Part shown: one piece after another, positions 1 through 8,788 of the stretch
How positions within the stretch are numbered: the stretch's first letter is position 1
Layout: every line of letters starts with the position of its first letter
Source: Rhizobium giardinii bv. giardinii H152
GTDB lineage: Bacteria; Pseudomonadota; Alphaproteobacteria; Rhizobiales; Rhizobiaceae
Assembly (NCBI RefSeq): GCF_000379605.1
Contig: NZ_KB902746.1
Location: 83,412 to 147,411 of the forward strand
Length of the DNA stretch: 64,000 bases
Reading direction: 5' to 3'
Program-made: the position numbers and the translations under genes
The notes under the pieces: generated by a model
Databases searched by the model: none
What the model saw: the letters and a program-made list of their open reading frames with translations, nothing else
What the model was told of the DNA's origin: nothing

Positions 1-296
1 ATAAACGTACCGTGACCGTAGATGCCGTTCTGGCTGAGGCCCTTGCCGTTGATTTCACTGTTCTGCAGCGTGAAGCCGCTCGCATCGTCCATGACCCGGA
101 TCGCCGTCCATGCACCGGTGGACGTCAGCTTGATATTGCTCAGCGTAACGTTCTGGGCGTCGATGACGATATCGCCGGTCACTTCCATGTTGCTGATGAC
201 GGCATTGTCTTCGGTGATGTGAAGCGTGCCGTTATACTGGGTCAGCGTCGCGCCGGACGTGACGCCCGTGTTGGTTGCATCTGGAAAATCTGCCAC
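1..296 (-). CDS. Right-handed beta-helix secreted protein, N-terminal part (cut by window edge)
   Basis: The minus strand reads from a GTG at 296 (protein begins ADFPDATNTGVTSGATLTQY) and stays open to the window edge, about 98 codons. An AGGAGAAAGG ribosome binding site lies about 10 bases upstream; there is no ATG in this frame. Short repeated strands such as ISNMEVTGDIVIDAQNVTLS are typical of the start of parallel beta-helix proteins related to pectate lyases, polysaccharide hydrolases and epimerases. No Sec signal peptide is visible, as is common for type I secreted rhizobial proteins of this kind. The substrate cannot be told because the catalytic part is outside the window. A type I exporter is encoded further right, but no link is shown. 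Confidence 0.62.
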   Translation of the reverse strand, partial: MADFPDATNTGVTSGATLTQYNGTLHITEDNAVISNMEVTGDIVIDAQNVTLSNIKLTSTGAWTAIRVMDDASGFTLQNSEINGKGLSQNGIYGHGTF

Positions 297-844
297 TGTT
301 GTTATAGCCTTTCTCCTCAGCCCTTAAACCCCGTTTCAAGATGGTCTTACTGCTAAGCCGACTACCTCTTTTTTGGTAAGCCGAACCTATAAAACGGAGA
401 CCTATTGCAACTTCCAACGTTGTGCAATGCAGTAGGAACAGGCCCATAAAAGCCAAAAGTCGGCGCCTTATAATCGCCGTAATAAATTGAATTAGACATT
501 GCTACTATGAAATAATTGGTTAATTTCCGGCGGCTACCGAAAAAATAAAGTTTTCAAAATTTTTAAATAATCATACAAAAGCGCAACCTGCAGTCTGACT
601 ACTGCGCTGAAACTATTTGCAAAAAAATTTCAAACTCCACGCGATCGTCTCGCCGGGCAAATAAGCCATCTTTTTTTCTGAAAAAATTTTCTCGGCAACC
701 TAAGAGTATAAGAACGCTCGGCTCAACCGCATTTCGGCGGTTTTTCCACGCACACGGGCGGTGAAAGAGACGAAACAGGGCTGCTGGGCAGCCGATACGT
801 CCGGTGATTCGAGAAAGTCGGAGCTTACAAACAGGGGATATAGG
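297..844. other. AT-rich intergenic region upstream of the beta-helix gene
   Basis: No gene is seen here. The stretch from about 480 to 720 is much richer in A and T than the rest of the window, with several A and T runs. It should carry the promoter of the leftward beta-helix gene. The right end is the downstream flank of the leftward glycosyltransferase and contains a small hairpin at 725-745. Confidence 0.5.
725..745 (+). terminator. Possible small terminator hairpin
   Basis: AACCGC and GCGGTT form a 6-bp stem around the loop ATTTCG, followed by a short T run on the plus strand. No plus-strand gene lies upstream, and on the minus strand, where the glycosyltransferase ends at 845, there is no T tail. 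Its role is uncertain. Confidence 0.3.
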
Positions 845-1816
845 CTATTGGACAGCGCCAAGCCGTTTTAGGTCGGCCTGGAGACCGTCGCTCAAGCCGA
901 CCGCGGCCCTGAATGCCGAGCGATGCCCCAATCCGACTGCCAGGCGGATCGCCTCACCGATGATGATCCCGAGCCGAAACAATACCGACGCCGACGGGTT
1001 ATGGTACCGCCGATAATACTTGATGCGATTGGCCGTCATAAGAGCGGTGAGGAACGGGCTGCTGTGGTAGTCGCCGCCAATGTGGACCGCCAAGGCCTGC
1101 GGAACATACAGAACCTCAAGGCCTGCTGTCCGGACGCGGCGAAGATAATCAACCTCCTCGCTATAAAGGAAGAAGCTCTCATCCCATTCACCGACCGCTT
1201 TACGAGCTTCGGCGGACACCAACAGGATGGCGCCGGTTGCCCATTCGATCGGGCCTCCCTCGCGGTAGACGGCAGCTCCATCGACAATTTCACCAAGCCC
1301 CAATCGTGCAGCGAGCGTGCCTCCCAGCAGCGCCTCCGACCATGCGGTAACCAAAGACGGCTCGCGGCGGATGGACCTCGAAATGCCGCCGTCCTCTCCA
1401 AGGACCTGCGGCACCGCTACTCCGGCTGAACGAAGACCTGCGTACAGACTGCTTATGCAGCCCCGCTGCAGGCGGATGTCCGGATTGAGAACGAGCAGAT
1501 CGGTAGACGGATCAATAGTCGCGGTCGCGGCATTGATGGCGGCTGAGTAGCCGGCGTTGCGACCCGTTCGAATAACCCTAGCGCCGATCGGGTGAGCGAG
1601 GGCGAGATCGACGGAGTGATCGTGCGAGTCGTTGTCGACGACAATCACTTCATATTGCTCGACGCCTTCGAGCCCCGCGTTCAGACTATCCAGCAAACCG
1701 GATAACACAGAAGCGCTGTTGTAGGTGACCGTGACGACAGCAAGTCTGCGCGCAACCAGGGCCGCGGCTGCGCTGCTGCCTGTATGATGTTCCTGTTGTC
1801 TCGTTGAAGCGTCCAT
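845..1816 (-). CDS. Family 2 glycosyltransferase (WcaA/rhamnosyltransferase-like)
   Basis: The 323-residue protein is a GT-A fold glycosyltransferase expected to add a sugar from a nucleotide donor to a lipid-linked or growing glycan at the inner membrane. The N-terminus shows the family opening LAVVTVTYNSA, then VIVVDNDSHD, and the donor-site segment LLVLNPDIRL. The later WATGAILLVSA and FFLYSEEVDYLRR are typical of bacterial dTDP-rhamnosyltransferase-like GT2 enzymes. The ATG at 1816 is chosen because it sits just before the family start; the frame is open to 1999 but the extra residues look like upstream DNA. It is transcribed away from the wec-like genes and shares an intergenic region with them. 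Donor and acceptor are unknown. Confidence 0.82.
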   Translation of the reverse strand: MDASTRQQEHHTGSSAAAALVARRLAVVTVTYNSASVLSGLLDSLNAGLEGVEQYEVIVVDNDSHDHSVDLALAHPIGARVIRTGRNAGYSAAINAATATIDPSTDLLVLNPDIRLQRGCISSLYAGLRSAGVAVPQVLGEDGGISRSIRREPSLVTAWSEALLGGTLAARLGLGEIVDGAAVYREGGPIEWATGAILLVSAEARKAVGEWDESFFLYSEEVDYLRRVRTAGLEVLYVPQALAVHIGGDYHSSPFLTALMTANRIKYYRRYHNPSASVLFRLGIIIGEAIRLAVGLGHRSAFRAAVGLSDGLQADLKRLGAVQ

Positions 1817-2157
1817 CTTGCGCTCTCGCATCCACACCCGACATGGCACTTCCGCAATCCTTGTAGAAAAAGAGCCCGGGCCGGAAGACGGTCGAGAGAC
1901 GTAGCAGAAGACCCGTTCGGAGCGAACGCTAATCCGGAATGCTAAACGGCATCCAATCCGGGTAAGCCGATCGATGTATCCCAATACCATTGGCGGCATG
2001 CGGATGCCGGGTCGGTAAGCCTTTGAGTGCGCTGGAATATCTGCGGGGATTTTCTAGCATGTCGTCGACGCGTCGATTTTTCGCGTCTTTGGACGATGCG
2101 CCCGTTTTCGCCTTGGTGAGCGGCCATCTCCTCTAAACGCGAGTGCGAGGGGTTTTC
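1817..2157. other. Divergent intergenic region
   Basis: These 341 bases separate the leftward glycosyltransferase from the rightward glycan cluster and should contain both promoters. Open frames crossing it have no family features. No clear operator repeat was found. Confidence 0.4.
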
Positions 2158-3441
2158 ATGCCAATTGATTTTCAGCATTCATTGTCTGCGAGAACACAAA
2201 ACGCTCCATCGGAAAACAGTAGTCACAGCAGCCCTGCACCCGAACTGCGCCGCATCGGCACGCTCGACAGGCTGGAAGCCATTGAATTGACGTCGCGTGA
2301 GGGGCAGGCCCAGGTCGTTCAATTGCTGGGCATCGCATTGCGAGGCTTGCCGCGCATGCATAACGACGGAGCATTCGGCCACACGTTGCGCGCGGTCAAA
2401 GACGGATCCCACTCGTCGGAACGGCTCGAAGGCGACAGTCTTCGCTATGCGGCTATCGTTGCCCTCGGCCTATCCTACGCCGACGAGGGAATTCAGCAGC
2501 AGATACTGAACGGCAGCACGGCGTCCGAACTGGCCCATGCATGCGCCGCACGCGCCGAAACATCTGCCGACACGGGCGCTGTGGCGCTGGCCGCCTGGGC
2601 GGCCGCCGAGGCAGGGCGATTTCATGCAGCCCCACTCTTTCGAAAGCTTCGTCTGCTCCCTGCCTCCCACGCCCCCATCGCGACGGTTCACTGTGCATGG
2701 ACATTGACGGCCGCGCTGGCGGCAGAACAATTCGGCGACACGCAGGATCTGACCGCGTTCGCCGCAAAACGGCTGATGTCGGGATTATCCCCGGCGGGGC
2801 TGTTTCCCCACATGCTCCCCGCGTCGGTAAGCGGACGCTTGCGGGCCCATGTCGGTTGCTTTGCCGATCAGGTCTACCCGATACAGGCACTGTCTCGTCT
2901 TCATATGGCCCGCGGCGATGTCTCGGCGCTGTCGGCCGCCGAGGCATGCGCGGAACGGATTTGCGCCTTGCAGGGGGCCGCCGGGCAATGGTGGTGGCAC
3001 TATGATACGCGCGACGGAAGCGTGGTCGAAGGCTACCCCGTCTATAGTGTCCACCAGCACGCGATGGCGCCGATGGCATTGCTCGATCTCAGGGAGGCAG
3101 GAGGTTTCGACCACTCCGGGGCGATCGCCAAAGGTCTGCGGTGGCTCGATAGGCATCCCGAGGTCGCGGTACCGCTCGTTGTTCCCGAAAAAGGCGTGAT
3201 CTGGCGTAAAGTGGCGCGCCGCGAACCCCGCAAGGCAGTGCGGGCAATTTCTGCCGTCACGACCGCATTGGTTCCCGGCCTGCATATGCCGGCCCTTGAT
3301 GTGCTTTTTCCTCCCAATCAAGTGGATTTTGAATGCCGCCCCTATGAGTTGGGCTGGCTGCTATACGCGTGGCTCTCGGGCGAAGTGGTCACCAGGCTGG
3401 CCCCCGGCTCGGCAAAGGCCACGCCTGCAAAGGAGATCTGA
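2158..3441 (+). CDS. Unknown helical (alpha/alpha toroid-like) protein of a glycan cluster
   Basis: The 427-residue protein was not matched to a named family. No signal peptide or membrane segment is seen. After a Ser/Pro-rich N-terminus it consists largely of helices with conserved-looking aromatic spots such as GQWWWHYDTRDGS (about residue 280) and VYSVHQHAMAPMALLDL. This pattern resembles six-hairpin glycosidase or terpenoid-cyclase toroids. The ATG at 2158 has AGGGG 5-6 bases upstream; a GTG at 2143 is possible but worse placed. It ends one base before the wecG-like gene, whose ribosome site lies inside its last codons, so both are translated from one message. The context suggests a role in polysaccharide synthesis or modification; this is inference. 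Confidence 0.72.
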   Translation: MPIDFQHSLSARTQNAPSENSSHSSPAPELRRIGTLDRLEAIELTSREGQAQVVQLLGIALRGLPRMHNDGAFGHTLRAVKDGSHSSERLEGDSLRYAAIVALGLSYADEGIQQQILNGSTASELAHACAARAETSADTGAVALAAWAAAEAGRFHAAPLFRKLRLLPASHAPIATVHCAWTLTAALAAEQFGDTQDLTAFAAKRLMSGLSPAGLFPHMLPASVSGRLRAHVGCFADQVYPIQALSRLHMARGDVSALSAAEACAERICALQGAAGQWWWHYDTRDGSVVEGYPVYSVHQHAMAPMALLDLREAGGFDHSGAIAKGLRWLDRHPEVAVPLVVPEKGVIWRKVARREPRKAVRAISAVTTALVPGLHMPALDVLFPPNQVDFECRPYELGWLLYAWLSGEVVTRLAPGSAKATPAKEI

Positions 3442-3442
3442 G

Positions 3443-4273
3443 ATGCAGGCGCAACGTCAGCTTTTGTTCGGCATGTATATGGACGCCATGCGTATGGACG
3501 AGGTGATCGAACACTGCCGTACGGCGCTCATCACAAGGCGGCCGATCCTTCTTGGGGTTCTCAATGCAGCCAAGGTCGTGGAGTTGCGCAGAAATGCTGC
3601 GCTACGTGAATCGCTGATGGAGTGCGATCTTTTGCTGGCGGATGGCCAATCCATCGTTTGGGCAAGCAAGTTGCTTGGTCGGCCGCTGCCTGAACGTGTT
3701 GCAGGGATCGACATTTTCAGTCGACTTCTCCTCCTTGCCCACAAGGAAGGCCGCTCCGTCGCATTTTTGGGGGCAAAGCCGGATGTTCTCGCGGAGATGC
3801 TACACGTCGTGGCACGGCGCTTTCCCGGTCTGAAAATCGCCTACAGTCATCACGGATATTATGAGGCCGCTGAAGCGGGGCAGATCGCAGCCGGAATCAG
3901 GGAGTCCGGCGCCGACATGCTCTTCCTCGGAATGACGTCGCCGAAGAAGGAGATATTTCTAGGCTCCTACGGTGCCTCCCTCGGCGTGCCGGTGATGCAC
4001 GGCGTGGGTGGTTCCTTCGACATCATGGCGGGCCTGACAAAAAGGGCGCCGATTGCCTGGCAGAAGTGTGGCATGGAATGGGCGTACAGGCTGCTGCAGG
4101 AACCCAGGCGGCTCTGGTGGCGTTATCTGAAGACAAATACGAGCTTCGCCCAGCTCACCGCCCGTGAAATGTTCCATCCCGATCATCCCTTCCTGGCTGG
4201 GGCAAACCATCGTGTAACATCCGGCAGTCCGATGCTCCCGGACGCCCAACTTCGGAGCATTGCCGATGACTGA
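3443..4273 (+). CDS. WecG/TagA/CpsF-family N-acetylmannosaminyl-type glycosyltransferase
   Basis: The 276-residue protein belongs to the GT26 WecG/TagA/CpsF family, which adds ManNAc, ManNAcA or a related sugar to an undecaprenyl-linked acceptor at the membrane. Visible family features are LGVLNAAKVVELRRN near the N-terminus, LLADGQSIVWASKLLG, ERVAGIDIFSRLL, FLGAKPDVL, and MLFLGMTSPKKEIFL followed by GVGGSFDIMAG. The ATG at 3443 is preceded by AGGAG within the end of the upstream gene. The stop overlaps the start of the following dehydrogenase by 8 bases. Pairing with a WecC-like enzyme suggests the transferred sugar is ManNAcA or another hexuronic acid. Confidence 0.88.
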   Translation: MQAQRQLLFGMYMDAMRMDEVIEHCRTALITRRPILLGVLNAAKVVELRRNAALRESLMECDLLLADGQSIVWASKLLGRPLPERVAGIDIFSRLLLLAHKEGRSVAFLGAKPDVLAEMLHVVARRFPGLKIAYSHHGYYEAAEAGQIAAGIRESGADMLFLGMTSPKKEIFLGSYGASLGVPVMHGVGGSFDIMAGLTKRAPIAWQKCGMEWAYRLLQEPRRLWWRYLKTNTSFAQLTAREMFHPDHPFLAGANHRVTSGSPMLPDAQLRSIADD

Positions 4274-5522
4274 CGTGTTCAAGGGCCGATTGGCCATACT
4301 GGGAATGGGATATATCGGCCTACCCACCGCCGTTGCCATCGCAACGCGCGGCATCGATGTGATCGGGGTCGATGTCAATCCGGCGGCCGTTGCGGCAGTG
4401 AGACGCGGCGAAGTTCCTTTCGTCGAGCCGGATCTCGCCGTAGGCGTCAGCGGCGCTGTCGCGATGGGTCGATTGACCGCCACAACCGAAACACCAGAAG
4501 CAGACGCTTTCATCATCGCGGTGCCAACCCCGTTCAACGAGGACCGAACCGCCGATTTGTCCTATGTCAAAGCCGCCGCCGAGCAGATCGCTCCCATGCT
4601 GCGATCGGGAAACATCGTGGTGCTCGAGTCCACGTCCCCTCCCGGCACCACGCAAAAGGTGTGCGATTGGATCGGCGCCCTGCGACCGGATCTCAAAATG
4701 CCGCGGGACGGCGAAACGGGTGCAGACATATATGTCGCCCATTGCCCGGAGCGTGTTCTTCCCGGCCGCATCATGATCGAGATCATCACCAATGACCGCG
4801 TCGTCGGTGGTTTGACGCCGAGATGCGCCGAAAAGGCGGCGTCCATCTATCGGCTGTTCGCTCAAGGCGAAATTCTGCTAACCGATGCGGCAAGCGCCGA
4901 AATGGCCAAGCTGGTTGAAAACGCCTATCGCGATGTCAACCTTGCTTTCGCCAATGAAATTTCCCTGATCAGCGAATCCCTTCATATCGACGTGTGGGAA
5001 GTGATCCGCTTGGCCAACCGGCATCCGCGCGTCAACATTCTCAACCCGGGACCAGGCGTCGGCGGCCATTGCATTCCTGTTGATCCGTGGTTCATCGTTT
5101 CCGCCGCGCCGCAACTCTCGCGCCTGATCCGCACGGCGCGCGAGGTCAATGACCATCGACCGCACCATGTCGCCGCCCAGGTCGTCGAGAAGGCGAAAAG
5201 GTTCCGCTCACCGACGGTGGCGTGCCTGGGCCTGACCTTCAAGGCAAATGTCGACGATGTTCGGGAAAGCCCGGCGATCGAGGTTGTAGGGCTCATCGCC
5301 AAAGCGCTCCCGGAGGTGGATATCTTCGTCTCGGATCCCTATGTCAGCGTCATGCCCAGGCAGCTGTCGGAATACAGCAATCTCCGTCTGGAGGGTGCCC
5401 ATCAGGCAGTCGAGCGCGCGGACATCGTCGTCCTTCTTGTCGAACATGAGCCATTCAAGGCCATAAGGCATACACGCCTTGGCGGCAAGGTTATCTACGA
5501 CACGCGTGGCGCGTGGCACTGA
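4266..5522 (+). CDS. wecC: UDP-N-acetyl-D-mannosamine dehydrogenase
   Basis: The 418-residue protein is a nucleotide-sugar dehydrogenase that oxidises UDP-ManNAc to UDP-ManNAcA with two NAD+. It shows the Rossmann motif GMGYIGLPTA at the N-terminus, the central AEMAKLVENAYRDVNLAFAN with the expected Lys, and NPGPGVGGHCIPVDPWF with the catalytic Cys. The C-terminal domain has ACLGLTFKANVDDVRESPA. The ATG at 4266 overlaps the upstream stop, so coupling is likely. UDP-glucose and UDP-GalNAc-type dehydrogenases are relatives, but GGHCIPVDPWF and the GMGYIGLPTA form favour WecC. The 2-epimerase that would make UDP-ManNAc (WecB) is not in the window. Confidence 0.88.
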   Translation: MTDVFKGRLAILGMGYIGLPTAVAIATRGIDVIGVDVNPAAVAAVRRGEVPFVEPDLAVGVSGAVAMGRLTATTETPEADAFIIAVPTPFNEDRTADLSYVKAAAEQIAPMLRSGNIVVLESTSPPGTTQKVCDWIGALRPDLKMPRDGETGADIYVAHCPERVLPGRIMIEIITNDRVVGGLTPRCAEKAASIYRLFAQGEILLTDAASAEMAKLVENAYRDVNLAFANEISLISESLHIDVWEVIRLANRHPRVNILNPGPGVGGHCIPVDPWFIVSAAPQLSRLIRTAREVNDHRPHHVAAQVVEKAKRFRSPTVACLGLTFKANVDDVRESPAIEVVGLIAKALPEVDIFVSDPYVSVMPRQLSEYSNLRLEGAHQAVERADIVVLLVEHEPFKAIRHTRLGGKVIYDTRGAWH

Positions 5523-5576
5523 GAAATGCTAATGCTTCCAGTCTGATGATGGCTGAAAGGGAAGGGCGTCGGGCGG

Positions 5577-6785
5577 ATGGCGGACTTCGACATCGTGGTT
5601 ATCGGCGGCGGCATTGTCGGACTGTCAACGGCGATGCAGCTGTCGCGGCGCTTTCCTGGCAAAGCCATAGCGGTTCTTGAAAAGGAGCCGATCCTTGCCG
5701 GCCATCAGACGGGACGCAACAGCGGCGTCATCCACGCTGGCGTCTACTATGAACCCGGCAGCCTCAAAGCGCAGTTTTGCAGGCAGGGCAGCGCGGCAAC
5801 GATGCGCTTCTGCGAAGAGTACAGCATACCCTTCGAACAGCGCGGCAAGCTGCTTGTGGCGACCAGCGCAGAGGAACTGCCGCGTATGGAGAAGCTCCAT
5901 GAGCGCGCACGCGCCAACGGACTCGAGGTTCACCGTGTTGGAAAAGACGAGTTAACCGAGCGCGAGCCACATATAACCGGCCTTGGGGCCCTGTTCATCC
6001 CCGCATCCGGCATCGTCGACTATGGCAAGATCACGCGCCGCATGGGGACAATCCTGACCGAGGCCGGCGGCACGATCATGACCAACTCTGACGTTCGCGA
6101 TCTCAGTGAACAACCCGATAGCGTCGAGATTGTTCTGAACGACGGCGCTCTGCTTCGCGCTCGCCATGTTGTTGCCTGTGCCGGCATCAATGCCGATCGG
6201 CTGGCGCGACTGTGCGGCCTCGCCGCCGAGCTTGCCATCATCCCTTTTCGAGGCGAATACTTCCGCCTGAGCCCCAGCCTGAACCGTATCGTTCAACACC
6301 TGATCTATCCGATTCCGGACCCGTCTCTGCCGTTTCTCGGCGTGCATCTGACGCCGATGATCGGCGGCTTCGTGACGGTCGGCCCGAACGCCGTTCTGGC
6401 CTTTGCCCGTGACGGCTATCGATTTGGCGATATCAATTCCAGGGATCTCTGGGAAATGGCCCGTTTCCGAGGTTTCCGCCGGATGATCGTCGACAATATA
6501 CGCTCCGGGCTGGCGGAGATTGCCAATTCGCTCAGCCGTCGGCGCTATCTTGCCTTATGCCAGCGCTACTGCCCGGAACTGGAGCTGACCGATCTGCATC
6601 CGCATCCAGCCGGCATCCGCGCCCAGGCCGTCAACCGCGACGGCCGTCTGTTGCATGATTTTTTGATCGAACGGACGGCGCGCACTGTCCATGTGCTCAA
6701 TGCGCCGTCACCCGCCGCCACGTCGGCATTGCCGATCGGCAGGCACATCGCCGACATTGCGGGCGCGCATTTCAACTACGCGTAA
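5577..6785 (+). CDS. lhgO: L-2-hydroxyglutarate oxidase/dehydrogenase-like FAD enzyme
   Basis: The 402-residue protein is a DAO-family flavoprotein closest in pattern to LhgO (YgaF), which oxidises L-2-hydroxyglutarate to 2-oxoglutarate and feeds electrons to the membrane quinone pool. The FAD-binding DIVVIGGGIVGLSTAMQL opens the protein, followed by QTGRNSGVIHAGVYYEPGS, a strong LhgO signature, and IPFRGEYFRL and HPAGIRAQAV later. The ATG at 5577 follows a purine-rich ribosome site. It lies 54 bases after wecC on the same strand and may be in the same transcript. A metabolic enzyme in a glycan cluster is unusual, so it may act on another 2-hydroxy acid. Confidence 0.82.
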   Translation: MADFDIVVIGGGIVGLSTAMQLSRRFPGKAIAVLEKEPILAGHQTGRNSGVIHAGVYYEPGSLKAQFCRQGSAATMRFCEEYSIPFEQRGKLLVATSAEELPRMEKLHERARANGLEVHRVGKDELTEREPHITGLGALFIPASGIVDYGKITRRMGTILTEAGGTIMTNSDVRDLSEQPDSVEIVLNDGALLRARHVVACAGINADRLARLCGLAAELAIIPFRGEYFRLSPSLNRIVQHLIYPIPDPSLPFLGVHLTPMIGGFVTVGPNAVLAFARDGYRFGDINSRDLWEMARFRGFRRMIVDNIRSGLAEIANSLSRRRYLALCQRYCPELELTDLHPHPAGIRAQAVNRDGRLLHDFLIERTARTVHVLNAPSPAATSALPIGRHIADIAGAHFNYA

Positions 6786-6946
6786 TCTCCGGACCGGGAC
6801 TGGCAGGAACAGGCCGCCACTCGTTGCGGGTCAAAGACGCGCGCTGTCATTCGGGAGCGGAACCTCAGCCAAAGTGATAACTGGATCGGCGCGCGCTTTA
6901 GACTACGCTAATGCTTTATCGCCAACCGTCCGGGATCGCGACGCGG

Positions 6947-7183
6947 ATGTGCACCAGGGGGGAGCCAGCCATTAACGCCAACGACAACTACCTGAATTCC
7001 GGGCTCGCTGAAGATCACCGTGCGTTCGGCTGTCAGAGCGACCCCGGTGACCGTAAGCCCAGTCTCCCCGGCTCACGCCGGCGGGTGATCGCAGTTTGCC
7101 TCGCCTTTGCCGCGGTTGGCGCCGCCGGCCTTCTCTGGATGAGCCATTCTGTGGACTCCGCGGCGATTGAAACCGGCAAGTGA
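6947..7183 (+). CDS. Possible small single-span membrane protein
   Basis: A 78-codon frame has a soluble N-terminal half and then RRRVIAVCLAFAAVGAAGLL, a convincing single membrane segment after an Arg cluster, ending with a short tail. No family is recognised. The start is unclear: the ATG at 6947 has no good ribosome site, while a run of G residues (GGGGGGAG) lies ahead of an in-frame ATT near 6971, a rare start codon. It may be a real small gene or a chance frame. Confidence 0.35.
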   Translation: MCTRGEPAINANDNYLNSGLAEDHRAFGCQSDPGDRKPSLPGSRRRVIAVCLAFAAVGAAGLLWMSHSVDSAAIETGK

Positions 7184-7540
7184 CAGGACATCCTGGACGT
7201 CGGGACGGCGCCGCATCGTCCACCCGTCAAGAAGCGTCGCGGGCTGCTGTTTCGACTGCTGCTCACAGTGGCCGCCGTTTCGTGCAGCAGCGGCAGCGTC
7301 ACGACCGCGGATCTTGCTGTTCGGTTAACCACCCTAATCACATCGGTGGAGCGACCGCGATGCCGGATACCACCGATTGGGGTCGTTCGCCGGCACAAGA
7401 AAATTGGCAAGATGGTTGGGTCAATACCGGGGTCAATCAGTTCCAAAATGACGATCGAGGCCGCCGCAGGTTGAGGAAATTTCGGTGTGTACTTTGCCTT
7501 CAAACAGCATCTGGCAACAGAGAGAAGGAATGGGATTCGG
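7184..7540. other. Region before the COG0523 gene, coding status unclear
   Basis: One plus-strand frame reads KKRRGLLFRLLLTVAAVSC followed by Ser-rich residues, like a lipoprotein signal peptide, but it has no start codon nearby and no recognisable mature protein. A long minus-strand frame also crosses the region without family features. I treat it as mainly non-coding and as the likely promoter region for the GTPase gene. Confidence 0.35.
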
Positions 7541-8755
7541 ATGAAAGGCGATAACCGGCTCCCCGTAATCGTGTTGTCGGGTTTTCTTGGCGCGGGCAAG
7601 ACGACGATACTGAACCATGTCCTGCGCAATCGCGATGGACTGCGCGTCGCTGTCCTCGTCAACGACATGAGCGAGATCAACATCGATGCGGATCTCGTTC
7701 GCGAGGGTGGAGCCGATCTGTCGCGCACGAACGAGACGCTGGTCGAACTCAGCAACGGATGCATATGCTGCACACTCCGCGACGACCTGCTCGGCGAAGT
7801 TCGCAGGCTTGCTGCTGAGAAGCGCTTCGATTACCTCGTCGTGGAAGCGACCGGTATTGCAGAACCCCTGCCGATTGCGGCAACTTTTTCCTTCCGGGAC
7901 GAAGCGGGTGCGGCTCTGTGTGATGTCGCCAGGCTCGACGCCATGGTGTCGGTCGTTGACGCGGTAAACCTGCTCGCCGACTATTCCAGCTTGGATTTTC
8001 TGAGCGATCGCGGCGAAACGCGGGACGCGAACGACAAGCGTACCCTGGTCGATCTTCTCGTCGAGCAAATCGAATTTGCCGACATCGTGGTGATCAACAA
8101 GATTTCGGAAGTGACGATCGAGACGCGGACCAGCCTGCGCCGGATCATTGCAGCGCTCAACCCTGATGCACGCATCATCGAAACGGACTTCGGCAATCTG
8201 CCGCTTTCGTCAATACTTGACACCGGCCTCTTCAGCGAGGCGAAATCTTCACGGCATCCGCTCTGGCACAAGGAGCTCTTCGGCTGGGGGGACCATCTCC
8301 CCGAAACGGACGAATACGGCATCACCAGTTTTGTGTACCGCGCGCGCCGTCCTTTCGATCCCGTAAAACTTCAGGATTTCCTTGCGAAGAAATGGCCGGG
8401 CCTCATCCGCGCGAAAGGTCATTTCTGGCTGGCGACCCGCCCCGACTGGATCGGTCTGCTATCGATAGCCGGTAAGCAGTGCCGCACGGAGGCGCGCGGC
8501 CGGTGGTGGGTGACGGTGCCACGGGCATACTGGCCCCGTCACCCCCAATTCATCACCCAGATCAACCGGCATTGGAGCGCCGCCTGGGGTGATCGCAGGC
8601 AGGAACTGGTCTTCATTGGCGCGGGCCTCGACGAAGACACCATCTGCGCAGCACTCGACGACAGCCTGATCGGACAAGAAGGTGGCTTCGATCCGGAGCT
8701 TGCACATCACCTACATGACCCGTTTCCGCCGTGGGAGCAGGCGCATGCTGCTTAA
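7541..8755 (+). CDS. COG0523 (CobW/ZigA/YciC-like) metallochaperone GTPase
   Basis: The 404-residue protein is a G3E-family GTPase. It has the P-loop GFLGAGKTTILN, the metal-binding GCICCTLRDD (the family CxCC), VVEATGIAEPLP as Walker B, and VVINKISEV as the guanine-specificity motif. The C-terminal CobW_C domain starts near SFVYRARRPFDPVKL. Members of this group are known or proposed to deliver zinc or another metal to client enzymes, often under zinc limitation; I saw no clear Zur box upstream. The ATG at 7541 is chosen over earlier in-frame codons because it starts just before the P-loop domain and has AGAAGGA upstream. It precedes the small protein and the secretion genes on the same strand. 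Confidence 0.87.
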   Translation: MKGDNRLPVIVLSGFLGAGKTTILNHVLRNRDGLRVAVLVNDMSEINIDADLVREGGADLSRTNETLVELSNGCICCTLRDDLLGEVRRLAAEKRFDYLVVEATGIAEPLPIAATFSFRDEAGAALCDVARLDAMVSVVDAVNLLADYSSLDFLSDRGETRDANDKRTLVDLLVEQIEFADIVVINKISEVTIETRTSLRRIIAALNPDARIIETDFGNLPLSSILDTGLFSEAKSSRHPLWHKELFGWGDHLPETDEYGITSFVYRARRPFDPVKLQDFLAKKWPGLIRAKGHFWLATRPDWIGLLSIAGKQCRTEARGRWWVTVPRAYWPRHPQFITQINRHWSAAWGDRRQELVFIGAGLDEDTICAALDDSLIGQEGGFDPELAHHLHDPFPPWEQAHAA

Positions 8756-8788
8756 CAGATCTCAATCATCAACCAAGGGGAGAACACA

